In this document: in pieces, positions 53,785 to 62,350 of the stretch | How positions within the stretch are numbered: position 1 is the stretch's first letter | Layout of the letters: every line of letters begins with the position of its first letter | DNA from: Saccharopolyspora hordei | Lineage (GTDB): Bacteria > Actinomycetota > Actinomycetes > Mycobacteriales > Pseudonocardiaceae | Assembly (NCBI RefSeq): GCF_013410345.1 | Contig: NZ_JACCFJ010000001.1 | Location: forward strand, 3,571,001 to 3,635,000 | Direction: 5' to 3' | Length of the DNA: 64,000 bases | The notes under the pieces: generated by a model | What the model saw: only the letters and a program-made list of their open reading frames with translations | Databases searched by the model: none | Told to the model about the DNA's origin: nothing | Made by a program: the position numbers and the translations under genes

Positions 53785-53820
53785 GGTGGTGGGTGCGAGT
53801 CCCAGCTCACACCCACCACC
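53785..53820 (-). terminator. Terminator downstream of gabT
   Basis: An 11-bp stem GGTGGTGGGTG plus GAG/CTC, 12 bases past the stop. Confidence 0.65.
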
Positions 53821-53831
53821 GACACCGCTGG

Positions 53832-55082
53832 TCAGACGGCGGCGGCGACCGCCTCGCCCCACAGCCGGAGCGCCTCGTCGACCTGGTCGGCGGTGACGAC
53901 CAGGGGCGGGATCATCCGCACCACGTTGCCGTGCGGGCCGCAGGTGAGCAGCAGCAGCCCGCGCTCGGCCGCGGCGGCGTGCGCGCGGGCCGCGGTGGCG
54001 GCGTCCGGGGTGCCGTCGGCGCTGGTGAACTCGTTGGCCAGCATCAGGCCGAGACCGCGCACGTCGCCGATGACCGGGTGCTGCGCGGCGACCTCGCGCA
54101 GGCCTTCGCGCAGCCGCTGGCCCTGCTCGGCGGCGTTCTCCACGAGCTTCTCGTCGCGCACCACGTCGAGGGTGGCGATGGCGGCCGCGGCGGCCACCGC
54201 GTTGCCGCCGTAGGTGCCGCCCTGCGAGCCGGGCCAGGCCTTGCTCATCAGCTCCTCGGGGGCGGCGATGGCCGACAGCGGGAAGCCGCTGGCCAGGCCC
54301 TTGGCGGTGATCAGGACGTCCGGCCGGATGCCGGCGTGGTCGTGGCCCCAGAACCGCCCGGTGCGGCCCACACCGGTCTGCACCTCGTCGACGATGAGCA
54401 GGATGCCGTGCCGGTCGGCGCGCTCGCGCAGCCCGGCCAGGAACTCCGGCGGGGCGGGGATGTAGCCGCCTTCGCCCAGGACGGGTTCGACGATGATGGC
54501 CGCGGTGTCGCGCGGGGAGCTGACGGTGACCAGCAGCTGGTCGAGCTCCGCCAGGGCGAACCGCACCGCCTCGGCCTCGCTGCAGCGGTGCCGGTAGGGC
54601 TCGGGGAACGGGGTGAACACCACGCCCGGCATCATCGGCCCGATGCCGGCCCGCACCTTGGTGCCGGAGCTGGTCAGCGCGCCGGCGCCCATCGTGCGGC
54701 CGTGGAAGCCGCCCTGCATGGCCACGACGTTCTGCCGTCCGGTGGCCTGCCGCGCCAACCGCACCGCGGCCTCGACCGCCTCGCTGCCGGAGTTGACGTA
54801 GAACAGCCGGTCCAGCCCCTCGGGGAGGACCTCACCGAGCCGTTCGGTGAGTTCGAGCAGCGGACGGTGCATGACTGTCGTGTACTGGCCGTGGATCAGG
54901 GTACCCACCTGGCGCTGGGCCGCCTCGACGACCCGCGGGTGGCAGTGCCCGGTGCTGGTCACCCCGATCCCGGCGGTGAAGTCCAGGTACCGCCGGTCCT
55001 GCTCGTCGTAGAGGTAGACGCCTTCACCGCGGGCGGCCAGGACCGGCGTGGCCTGCTTGAGCACCGGCGAGAGCTCAGCCAT
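53832..55082 (-). CDS. gabT: 4-aminobutyrate-type class III aminotransferase
   Basis: A 416-residue PLP enzyme of the GABA/ornithine aminotransferase group. Features are FTAGIGVTSTGHCHP, YVNSGSEAVEAAVRLAR, QGGFHGRTMGA, the cofactor Asp in LLIVDEVQTGVGRTG, and the Schiff-base Lys in DVLITAKGLASGFPL. Length is normal. ATG 55082 has GGAG six bases upstream. It is divergent from an SSADH-like gene with a GntR operator between, so GABA or a related omega-amino acid is the probable substrate. Other class III substrates cannot be excluded. Confidence 0.87.
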   Translation of the reverse strand: MAELSPVLKQATPVLAARGEGVYLYDEQDRRYLDFTAGIGVTSTGHCHPRVVEAAQRQVGTLIHGQYTTVMHRPLLELTERLGEVLPEGLDRLFYVNSGSEAVEAAVRLARQATGRQNVVAMQGGFHGRTMGAGALTSSGTKVRAGIGPMMPGVVFTPFPEPYRHRCSEAEAVRFALAELDQLLVTVSSPRDTAAIIVEPVLGEGGYIPAPPEFLAGLRERADRHGILLIVDEVQTGVGRTGRFWGHDHAGIRPDVLITAKGLASGFPLSAIAAPEELMSKAWPGSQGGTYGGNAVAAAAAIATLDVVRDEKLVENAAEQGQRLREGLREVAAQHPVIGDVRGLGLMLANEFTSADGTPDAATAARAHAAAAERGLLLLTCGPHGNVVRMIPPLVVTADQVDEALRLWGEAVAAAV

Positions 55083-55111
55083 GATCGTCTCCAAGCGTTG
55101 TGAAAATGTAG

Positions 55112-55125
55112 GATTGTCGACAATC
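55112..55125. promoter_or_regulatory. GntR operator copy 1, GATTGTCGACAATC
   Basis: A perfect 14-bp palindrome between the divergent gabT and gabD starts. It fits FCD-GntR sites and matches copies at 58239 and 59722. Confidence 0.8.
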
Positions 55126-55191
55126 TCGGTTGTCATGCAACCATCACCGAGCGTCGCTGTCCACCGTCCGAGCCAGAAGGGTTCGCGTGTC

Positions 55192-56673
55192 ATGACCATT
55201 TCCGCCCCCCAGCACCCCCGAGAGGCCACCGTCGTCGACGCCGTCCCCAAGCAGCTGTTCATCGGCGGCAAGTGGCGCCCGGCCGAGGCTGACCGGACCT
55301 ACGAGGTGGAGGACCCCTCCACCGGCCGGGCGCTGTGCTCGGTGGCCGACGCCTCCCCCGACGACGGGCTGGCCGCGCTCGCCGCCGCCAGCGAGGCCCA
55401 GGCGCGCTGGGCCAAGCACCCACCCCGCGAGCGCGGCGAGATCCTGCGCCGCGCCTACGAGATCATCATGTCCCGGCACGAGGACCTGGCGCTGCTGATG
55501 ACCCTGGAGATGGGCAAGCCGCTGACCGAGTCGCGGGCCGAGATCACCTACGCCGCGGAGTTCTTCCGCTGGTTCGCCGAGGAAGCGGTGCGCATCGGCG
55601 GCGACTACGCGGTGGCCCCCAACGGCTCCGGCCGGTTCCTGGTGATGCGCCAGCCGGTCGGCCCGGCGCTGCTGATCACCCCGTGGAACTTCCCGCTGGC
55701 GATGGGCACCCGCAAGATCGGCCCGGCCATCGCCGCGGGCTGCACCTCGGTGATCAAGCCCGCCCACCAGACCCCGCTGTCGATGCTGGCGCTGGTCGAG
55801 GTCCTGCAGGAGGCCGGGCTGCCCGACGGCGTGCTCAACGTGGTCACCTCGCGCAGCGCCGGGCAGCTGATGGAGCCGATGATCCGCGACGGCCGCGCCC
55901 GCAAGCTGTCGTTCACCGGCTCCACCGCGGTGGGCCGCAAGCTCATCGAGCAGTCCGCCGACCAGGTGCTGCGGGTGTCGATGGAACTGGGCGGCAACGC
56001 GCCGTTCCTGGTCTTCCCCGACGCCGACCTCGACGCCGCGGTCGACGGCGCGATGCTGGCCAAGATGCGCAACGTCGGCGAGGCCTGCACCGCGGCCAAC
56101 CGGTTCTACGTGCACGCCGACGTCGCCGAGGAGTTCTCCCGGCGGCTGGCCGAGCGGATGGCCGGCCTGCAGGTGGGCCGCGGCGTCAGCGACGACGTGC
56201 AGGTGGGCCCGCTGATCGACGACGCCCAGCTGAACAAGGTCACCGAGCTGGTCTCCGACGCCGTCGAGCGCGGCGCCGAGGTCGTCACCGGCGGGGCCGC
56301 CGCCGACGGCGAGGGCTACTTCTACCAGCCCACCGTGCTGGCCGACGTGCCCGTGGAGGCCCGCCTGAGCCGGGAGGAGATCTTCGGGCCGGTCGCGCCC
56401 ATCACCACCTTCACCGACGAGCAGGCGGTCATCGCCCAGGCCAACGACACCGAGTACGGCCTGGTCAGCTACCTCTACACCCGCGACCTGCAGCGCGCGC
56501 TGCGGGTCTCCGAGGAGCTGGAGACCGGCATGGTCGGGCTCAACCAGGGCATCGTGTCCAACCCGGCGGCCCCCTTCGGCGGGGTCAAGCACTCCGGGCT
56601 GGGCCGCGAGGGCGGCAAGGTCGGCATCGACGAGTTCCTGGAGACCAAGTACGTCGCCATCGGCGGTCTGTGA
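55192..56673 (+). CDS. gabD: Succinate-semialdehyde dehydrogenase-type aldehyde dehydrogenase
   Basis: A 493-residue NAD(P)-dependent enzyme matching GabD. It has the conserved Asn in TPWNFPLAMG, cofactor Lys in SVIKPA, the catalytic Glu in SMELGGNAPFLVF, and the catalytic Cys in GEACTAANRFYV. The C-terminal GVKHSGLGREGG is typical. It would oxidise the semialdehyde made by GabT. ATG 55192 is used; an AGAAGG lies 11 bases upstream, so the start could be revised. Confidence 0.9.
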   Translation: MTISAPQHPREATVVDAVPKQLFIGGKWRPAEADRTYEVEDPSTGRALCSVADASPDDGLAALAAASEAQARWAKHPPRERGEILRRAYEIIMSRHEDLALLMTLEMGKPLTESRAEITYAAEFFRWFAEEAVRIGGDYAVAPNGSGRFLVMRQPVGPALLITPWNFPLAMGTRKIGPAIAAGCTSVIKPAHQTPLSMLALVEVLQEAGLPDGVLNVVTSRSAGQLMEPMIRDGRARKLSFTGSTAVGRKLIEQSADQVLRVSMELGGNAPFLVFPDADLDAAVDGAMLAKMRNVGEACTAANRFYVHADVAEEFSRRLAERMAGLQVGRGVSDDVQVGPLIDDAQLNKVTELVSDAVERGAEVVTGGAAADGEGYFYQPTVLADVPVEARLSREEIFGPVAPITTFTDEQAVIAQANDTEYGLVSYLYTRDLQRALRVSEELETGMVGLNQGIVSNPAAPFGGVKHSGLGREGGKVGIDEFLETKYVAIGGL

Positions 56674-56679
56674 CCGGCA

Positions 56680-56716
56680 CCGGTCGGTGGTGCGCGCCGG
56701 GCGCACCACCGACCGG
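56680..56716. terminator. Bidirectional terminator between gabD and the GntR gene
   Basis: A perfect 16-bp stem CCGGTCGGTGGTGCGC with a five-base loop. Confidence 0.8.
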
Positions 56717-56720
56717 CCGC

Positions 56721-57413
56721 TCAGCTGGCCATCGACCCGTTGAGCCGCTCCAGCGCGTCGGTCATGTGCGCTTCCAGCCGGGCCAGCAGCAGCTGCTCGT
56801 CCCCGGCCTCGATCGCGTCCACCAGGCCCTTGTGCTCGTCGACCAGGGCCTGCACGTCGGCGTGGTACTTGTCCTGCAGCGCGGTCAGGCACATCCGCTT
56901 CTCCACCAGCAGGGTCTGCGCCATGCGCTGCAGGCGGGCGCTGCCCGAGACCCGCACCAGGGTCTCGTGGAACTCCTGGTCGGCGTCGGCCAGGGCGATC
57001 GGGTCGCCCTTGCCCGCCGCGGCGACCATCCGGCTCTGCGCGGCGGTCAGCTCCGCCACCGCCTCCACCCGGTGGTGGCGCACGATCTGCTCGCACGCCG
57101 CGCGCTCCACGGCCAGTCTCGCCAGGTAGATGTCGTGGACGTCCTGCTCGTCGAGGTCCATCACGAACAAGCCGCGGTGCGGCTCGCTGCGCAGCAGCCC
57201 TTCGGCGACCAACCGCTGCATCGCCTCCCGGAGAGGCCCCCGGCTCACCCCCAGCCGGGCGGCCAGTTCGGCCTCGCCCAGCTGGCTGCCCGGCGGCAGC
57301 GACCCGTACATGATCGCCGCGCGCAGCTGGTCGGCCACGATGGCCGCGGTCGACTTGCGCTGCACCGGCTCCAACTCACCTGGCTGCTGGTTCTGCTCGT
57401 AGGCCCCGAGCAC
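56721..57413 (-). CDS. GntR-family regulator (FCD domain) of the gab/racemase locus
   Basis: A 230-residue regulator. A winged helix (GSQLGEAELAARLGVSRGPL, then AMQRLVAEGLLRS) is followed by an FCD sensor (DIYLARLAVERAACEQIVRHH, ADADQEFHETLVRVSG, DEHKGLVDAIEAGD). GTG 57413 has GGGAG upstream. It starts 14 bases after the racemase-like gene at 57428, so the two form an operon under operator copy 2. It is the natural candidate for binding all three palindromes. Confidence 0.9.
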   Translation of the reverse strand: MLGAYEQNQQPGELEPVQRKSTAAIVADQLRAAIMYGSLPPGSQLGEAELAARLGVSRGPLREAMQRLVAEGLLRSEPHRGLFVMDLDEQDVHDIYLARLAVERAACEQIVRHHRVEAVAELTAAQSRMVAAAGKGDPIALADADQEFHETLVRVSGSARLQRMAQTLLVEKRMCLTALQDKYHADVQALVDEHKGLVDAIEAGDEQLLLARLEAHMTDALERLNGSMAS

Positions 57414-57427
57414 TGAACACCAACTCC

Positions 57428-58189
57428 CTAACCCGGGGAGCCACTGCGCTCCCCGTCCGCTCCTCGGCGGAACAGCTCTCCCATTCCGTCGCGCGCCTGC
57501 CGCGCACCGGCCAGCCGCAACGCCTCCCAGGCGCTGACCTGGTTGGCGGTGAGCACCGGCTTGCCCAGTGCGTCCTCCAGCTCGTCCAGCCACGCCGCGG
57601 TGTGCAGCGCGGTGTCGGGCATCAGCAGCGCATCGGCCCGGTCGTCGTCGTTGGCCTGGGCGAAGGCCAGCACCTCGTCGCGTCCGAGCGTGCCGACCTC
57701 GGCGGCGGTGATGATGCCCCGGCTGGACAACCGCACCACCTCCAGGTCGCCGGCCTGCAGGAACTCCGCGAACCTCGCGGCCACGTCGGCCGGGTAGGTC
57801 GCGGCCACCGCGACCCGCCGCAGGCCCAGCCGTGCGGCGGCGTGCACGAACGCGAACGAGGTGCTGGAGGTGGGCAGCCCGGTGACGGCCTGCAGCTTCT
57901 CCACCTGCTCGCGCGCGCCCTGCCAGCCGAAGACGAAGCTGCCCGACGTGCACGCCCAGATCACCGACTGCACGCCGTGCGACAGCAGCTCACGGGCCCC
58001 CTCGGCCAGGACTTCGTCGGAGCCGATGTCCAGCAGCGCGTCCACCCGGTGCGCGTCCTCGCGCATGAGGGTGTGCACCAGCGGGAGCCGGACGTCGTCA
58101 CCGAGCAGGCGTTCGAGGACCGGGTAGTCGTCTTCGGCGCTGTAGCCGGGGTAGAGGATCCCTGCGGTGTGCGGCACGAGGTGCTCCAT
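57428..58189 (-). CDS. Asp/Glu racemase/maleate isomerase-fold protein with one active-site Cys
   Basis: A 253-residue protein of the maleate cis-trans isomerase/arylmalonate decarboxylase branch of the Asp/Glu racemase superfamily. The first active-site motif is VIWACTSGSFVFG (Cys near residue 80). Where relatives have a second Cys (SCTNLP), this reads LMPDTALHTAAW, with no Cys. One-Cys members include decarboxylases. It precedes the GntR gene in one operon and is downstream of operator copy 2. Confidence 0.8.
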   Translation of the reverse strand: MEHLVPHTAGILYPGYSAEDDYPVLERLLGDDVRLPLVHTLMREDAHRVDALLDIGSDEVLAEGARELLSHGVQSVIWACTSGSFVFGWQGAREQVEKLQAVTGLPTSSTSFAFVHAAARLGLRRVAVAATYPADVAARFAEFLQAGDLEVVRLSSRGIITAAEVGTLGRDEVLAFAQANDDDRADALLMPDTALHTAAWLDELEDALGKPVLTANQVSAWEALRLAGARQARDGMGELFRRGADGERSGSPG

Positions 58190-58238
58190 CCTTCTCGACG
58201 TCGGATCGTCACCGCCGCGAACCTTCAGGCGACCGGTC

Positions 58239-58252
58239 GATTGTTGACAATC
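58239..58252. promoter_or_regulatory. GntR operator copy 2, GATTGTTGACAATC
   Basis: Dyad of GATTGT and ACAATC about 50 bases upstream of the racemase-GntR operon start. Confidence 0.78.
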
Positions 58253-58352
58253 TTAACGCACGGTTCGCCGCGGTCATGTGCTCGTGATGCAATCTTTGCG
58301 TTTCGCCACAGCCGGAAGGCCCGCCCCGCGCGACGAGCGCGCGGGCGGGCGA

Positions 58353-59111
58353 TCACGCGGCAGGCGCGTCCACGGCCTGCAGCAACCGCTGCTCCGGAGC
58401 CACCGGGCGCAGCCCCATCATGCGCAGCGCGGCCCACAGGGTCACCTGGTTCGCCGTGAGCACCGGCTTGCCCAGTTCCTGCTCCAGCGGGCCGATGATG
58501 TCGTAGGTGGGCAGGTTGGTGCAGCTGATGAACATCGCCTCGGCCTCCGGTCGGTCCGCCGAGCGCACGATGTCGACCACCTGCCCGTAGCCGACCTTCC
58601 AGATCTGACCGAGGAGCCCCAGCCCGACGCTGGCGACCACCTCGATGCCGTACTCGCCGAGGAAGGCACGCAACCGGTCGGTCACGCTGACCACGTACGG
58701 GGTGGCCACCGAGATCCGGGTGATGCCCAGCGTCTGCAGGGCCTGCACCAGCGCACCGGAGGCGGTCACCGCCGCCGGTGCGCCGGCCTGCAGCATGACC
58801 TCGACCAGCGCCCGCTCACCGGTGGCCCCGTTGACGAAGCTGCCGGAGGTGCAGGCGTAGGCCACCACCTCCGGTTCCGGGACCAGCAGGTCGCGGGTCG
58901 CCCCGTGCACCGACGCCTCGTCGGAGACCAGGTTGGCCTGTTCCACGGTCACCGGCACCGGGACGAACGCGGTGCGCGTCAGGTACAGCGACACCTCCGG
59001 CGGAACCCACCGCCACAGCTCGCGGTCCAGCGCGAGGTCGAAAGGAGCGATCACGCCCACGCCGCGCTGCGGCTGCGGGCCGGACACCGCCCCGAGGAAG
59101 TCAGGCGGCAT
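58353..59111 (-). CDS. Asp/Glu racemase/maleate isomerase-family protein with two active-site Cys
   Basis: A 252-residue superfamily member. Both catalytic Cys motifs are present: YACTSGSFVNG near residue 87 and FISCTNLPTYDI near residue 196. A two-Cys site is what maleate isomerases and racemases use. It shares VLTANQVTLWAALRMMG with its neighbour at 57428 (VLTANQVSAWEALRLAG), so they are paralogues. It follows the DUF3830 gene by 13 bases, forming an operon behind operator copy 3. Confidence 0.85.
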   Translation of the reverse strand: MPPDFLGAVSGPQPQRGVGVIAPFDLALDRELWRWVPPEVSLYLTRTAFVPVPVTVEQANLVSDEASVHGATRDLLVPEPEVVAYACTSGSFVNGATGERALVEVMLQAGAPAAVTASGALVQALQTLGITRISVATPYVVSVTDRLRAFLGEYGIEVVASVGLGLLGQIWKVGYGQVVDIVRSADRPEAEAMFISCTNLPTYDIIGPLEQELGKPVLTANQVTLWAALRMMGLRPVAPEQRLLQAVDAPAA

Positions 59112-59124
59112 GCGGCGGCTCCCG

Positions 59125-59619
59125 TCATCCCTCGTAGCGGTCGTAGCGCAGGGTCTCCCCGACGCTGCCGGAGCGCCACACGTCGTTGCAGGCCTCGGCC
59201 ATCCGGTCCAGGCCCTCGACGATGGTCGCGTAGACGTTGCCCGGCACCCAGCCGACGTCTCCGTTGAGCAGCAGGTTGTTGCGCCCGTAGAAGATGGCCA
59301 GGTCGATCACGCCTGGCAGCTCGTGGATGCCCTTCTCCTCCTTGAACGCCCGGTCGAGCATGCCGCCGGGGAAGGAGAAGTAGACGACGTCCCCCGGGAT
59401 CGGGGTGACCGTGGGGTTCTCCTGGCCGGGTTCCTCCTCGGCGAACCGCGGCACCATCGTGTAGACCTCGTTGCGGGCGTACTTGGCGTGGTGCACGGGC
59501 CCGACCTGCGGGAGCGCCTGCCACACCGCTTCGCACGTCCGGGGGGCGTCCTTGTCCAACAGCTCGGCCACGCACGACACACCGCGCTTTTCCAGCGTGA
59601 TCGACAGGTACCTGGGCAT
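59125..59619 (-). CDS. DUF3830-family protein
   Basis: A 164-residue conserved protein. Most of its length matches DUF3830: YLSITLEKRGVSCVAELLDK, PVHHAKYARNEVYTMVP, ENPTVTPIPGDVVYFSFPGG, and DLAIFYGRNNLLLNGDVGWV. The fold is cyclophilin-like, and the family is found next to racemase/isomerase and amidase genes; its reaction is unknown. First gene of an operon with the two-Cys racemase homologue. Confidence 0.85.
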   Translation of the reverse strand: MPRYLSITLEKRGVSCVAELLDKDAPRTCEAVWQALPQVGPVHHAKYARNEVYTMVPRFAEEEPGQENPTVTPIPGDVVYFSFPGGMLDRAFKEEKGIHELPGVIDLAIFYGRNNLLLNGDVGWVPGNVYATIVEGLDRMAEACNDVWRSGSVGETLRYDRYEG

Positions 59620-59721
59620 CGTGGATCTTTCCGTTCGCAGGAGTGGGGTGACTGGTGGTGCATCTCCTCCGGTCCCGGATCGAGCGGGCGGTCGTCACCT
59701 CGTCCGCCGAGGGTACCCGTG

Positions 59722-59735
59722 GATTGTTGACAATC
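59722..59735. promoter_or_regulatory. GntR operator copy 3, GATTGTTGACAATC
   Basis: The flanking bases extend it to GGATTGTTGACAATCC. It is 103 bases upstream of the DUF3830 start and 141 bases before the divergent dehydrogenase gene. Confidence 0.78.
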
Positions 59736-59863
59736 CTACGAGCGCTCCATAGCGTGTCAATGCCTCCGGCCGAGTGTGCTTTCCCAGGCCTGCGGCGGGA
59801 AATCTGCCCGTAACGCGCCACGCCCACGCCCCACGGCGTCGGGCGCCCGGACCCACGAGCCCC

Positions 59864-59869
59864 TAAGGT
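59864..59869 (+). promoter_or_regulatory. -10 box of leaderless promoter for the D-2-hydroxyacid dehydrogenase
   Basis: TAAGGT is six bases before ATG 59876; no Shine-Dalgarno. Confidence 0.45.
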
Positions 59870-59875
59870 CGGCAC

Positions 59876-60853
59876 ATGATCAACCGCACTCCCACCGTCG
59901 TCGCCCTCCACGGCGGCACCCCACCCGCGGAGCTGGAGCGCATCGGCGACCACGCCGAGCTCCGCTACGCCGAGGCCCACGAGCTGCCCACCGCGGTGGC
60001 CGGCGCGGACGTGCTGTTCGTCTGGGACTTCCGCTCCGGGGCGATCCCCGACGCCTGGCCGCACGCCGACGCCCTGCGGTGGATCCACTCCTCCAGCGCC
60101 GGGGTGGACCGCCTGCTGTTCCCCGCCCTGCGCGACTCCGAGGTCGTGCTGACCAACTCCCGCGGCGTGTTCGACCAGCCGATGGCCGAGTACGTCCTGG
60201 CCACCGTGCTCACCTTCGCCAAGGACATGCACACCACGCTGCGGCTGCAGGACCGCAAGCAGTGGCAGCACCGCGTCACCGAACGCATCGCCGGCAAGTC
60301 CGCGCTCGTCGTGGGCACCGGCCCCATCGGGCGCGCCATCGCCCGCCAGCTGCGCGCCGCGGGCCTGCGCGTCTCCGGCGCCGGGCGCACCGCCCGCGCT
60401 GAGGACCCCGACTTCGGCGACGTGCACGCCTCCGACAACCTCGCCCACGTCATCGGCGCCTTCGACTACGTCGTGCTGGCCGCACCGCTGACCGAGCAGA
60501 CCAAGGGACTGGTCGACGCCGAGGTCCTCGCCCACTGCCGCCCCAGCGCCCGGCTGGTCAACGTCGGCCGCGGGGAGCTGGTCGTGGAAGCCGACCTCGT
60601 CGCCGCGCTGCAGGCCGGACAGCTCGCCGGGGCCGCGCTGGACGTCTTCGAGACCGAACCGCTGCCGGAGAGCTCGCCGCTGTGGGGGATGCCCAACGTG
60701 CTCATCTCCCCGCACATGTCCGGCGACACCGTCGGCTGGGTCGACGAGCTCGTCGACCTGTTCCTGGCCAACCTGCGCGCCTACGCCCAGGGCGAGCAGC
60801 TGCGCAACGTCGTGGACAAGCAGCGGGGATACCCCAGCGGAACGGAGAGTTGA
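59876..60853 (+). CDS. D-2-hydroxyacid dehydrogenase family protein
   Basis: A 325-residue NAD(P)-dependent oxidoreductase. The Rossmann motif is GTGPIGRAIARQL near residue 144, with the family's DYVVLAAPLTEQTKGLVDAE, catalytic Arg in VNVGRGELV, Glu in FETEPLP, and His in LISPHMSGDT. It would interconvert a 2-keto and 2-hydroxy acid. The amidase gene starts directly after its stop, so they are one transcript. Confidence 0.9.
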   Translation: MINRTPTVVALHGGTPPAELERIGDHAELRYAEAHELPTAVAGADVLFVWDFRSGAIPDAWPHADALRWIHSSSAGVDRLLFPALRDSEVVLTNSRGVFDQPMAEYVLATVLTFAKDMHTTLRLQDRKQWQHRVTERIAGKSALVVGTGPIGRAIARQLRAAGLRVSGAGRTARAEDPDFGDVHASDNLAHVIGAFDYVVLAAPLTEQTKGLVDAEVLAHCRPSARLVNVGRGELVVEADLVAALQAGQLAGAALDVFETEPLPESSPLWGMPNVLISPHMSGDTVGWVDELVDLFLANLRAYAQGEQLRNVVDKQRGYPSGTES

Positions 60854-62263
60854 ATGGCCGACACCCAGCCCGCCGACCTCACGGCCCCCGACCTGCTCGC
60901 CGCCTACGCCGCCGGCGAGCTGTCCCCGGTGGAAGCCACCGAGGCCGTCCTGCAGCGCATCACCGAGGCCGACCCGTCCGTCAACGCCTACTGCCTGGTC
61001 GACGGCGAGCGGGCGCTGCAGCAGGCCCGCGCCTCCGAACAGCGCTGGCAGCGTGGTGAACCCGCCGGGCGGCTGGACGGGGTGCCGACCTCGATCAAGG
61101 ACATCTTCCTGACCCAGGACTGGCCGACGCTGCGCGGCTCCCGCACGATCGACCCGGACCAGCGCTGGACCGTCGACGCCCCCACCGTGGCCCGCCTTCG
61201 GGAGCACGGTGCGGTGTTCGTCGGCAAGACCACCACCCCGGAGCTGGCGTGGAAGGGCGTCACCGACAGCCCGCTGACCGGGATCACCCGCAACCCCTGG
61301 GACACCTCCCGCACCGCAGGCGGCTCCAGCGGCGGCGCCGCGGCGGCCGTCGCGCTCGGCATGGCGCCGCTGGCCATCGGCACCGACGGCGGCGGGTCGG
61401 TGCGCATCCCCGCCGCGTTCTGCGGCATCGTCGCGCTCAAGGCCACCTACGGCCGCGTCCCCCACTACCCCGCCAGCCCGTACGGCACGCTCGCCCACGC
61501 GGGGCCGATGACCACCACGGTCACCGAGACCGCGCTGATGCTCGACGTGCTCTCCGGGCCCGACAGCCGCGACTGGTCGGCGCTGGAGCCGCCCACGAGG
61601 TCCTACCTGGACGGCCTGGAGGACGGGGTGCGCGGGCTGCGCATCGCGGTCAGCCTCGACCTCGGCTTCGGCACCGAGGTGCACCCGGACGTCGCGCGGG
61701 CCGTCACCGACGCCGCCCGCGCCTTCGAAGAGCTCGGCGCCGTGGTCGAGCAGACCGACCCGGGCATCAGCGACCCGGTGGCGGACTTCCACGTCCTGTG
61801 GTTCGCGGGTGCGGCCAAGTCGATCGAGCACCTCACGCCCGAGCAGCGCGAGCTGCTCGACCCGGGACTGCAGGAGATCTGCCGCCAGGGCCTGACCTAC
61901 TCCGCGCAGGACTACCTGGAGGCCACCAACACCCGCATGCTGCTCGGGCAGCGCATGGGCGCCTTCCACGAGACCTACGACCTGCTGCTGACCCCGACCG
62001 TGCCGATCCCGCCGTTCGAGGCCGGGGTCGAGGTGCCGCCGGGGTCGGGCGCGGAGCGGTGGACCAGCTGGACGCCGTTCACCTACCCGTTCAACATGAC
62101 CCAGCAGCCCGCCGCGAGCGTGCCCTGCGGGCGCACCGGCGAGGGACTGCCGATCGGGTTGCAGATCGTCGGTCCGCGGCACGCCGACGCCACGGTCCTG
62201 CGCGCCGCCCGCGCCTTCGAGCACGCCCGCCCCTGGCACCGCGCTCCTCACCCGACCAGATGA
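60854..62263 (+). CDS. Amidase (amidase-signature family)
   Basis: A 469-residue hydrolase with the Ser-cisSer-Lys triad: Lys in GVPTSIKDIF, and the Ser pair in TAGGSSGGAAAAVA. It resembles GatA, but no gatB or gatC is present. It should split a linear amide, and could supply a free acid and ammonia to the neighbouring genes. It begins immediately after the dehydrogenase stop. Confidence 0.9.
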   Translation: MADTQPADLTAPDLLAAYAAGELSPVEATEAVLQRITEADPSVNAYCLVDGERALQQARASEQRWQRGEPAGRLDGVPTSIKDIFLTQDWPTLRGSRTIDPDQRWTVDAPTVARLREHGAVFVGKTTTPELAWKGVTDSPLTGITRNPWDTSRTAGGSSGGAAAAVALGMAPLAIGTDGGGSVRIPAAFCGIVALKATYGRVPHYPASPYGTLAHAGPMTTTVTETALMLDVLSGPDSRDWSALEPPTRSYLDGLEDGVRGLRIAVSLDLGFGTEVHPDVARAVTDAARAFEELGAVVEQTDPGISDPVADFHVLWFAGAAKSIEHLTPEQRELLDPGLQEICRQGLTYSAQDYLEATNTRMLLGQRMGAFHETYDLLLTPTVPIPPFEAGVEVPPGSGAERWTSWTPFTYPFNMTQQPAASVPCGRTGEGLPIGLQIVGPRHADATVLRAARAFEHARPWHRAPHPTR

Positions 62264-62277
62264 ACCCGACGAGGTGG

Positions 62278-62316
62278 AGGGCACCTCGCACCCACCGGGT
62301 TGGCGAGAGGTGCCCT
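62278..62316. terminator. Terminator between amidase and aldehyde-dehydrogenase-like genes
   Basis: Ten-bp stem AGGGCACCTC with a 19-base loop, between convergent genes. Confidence 0.6.
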
Positions 62317-62350
62317 GCACTCCTCACCTCATCGAGCGGCGGGGTCGTGG

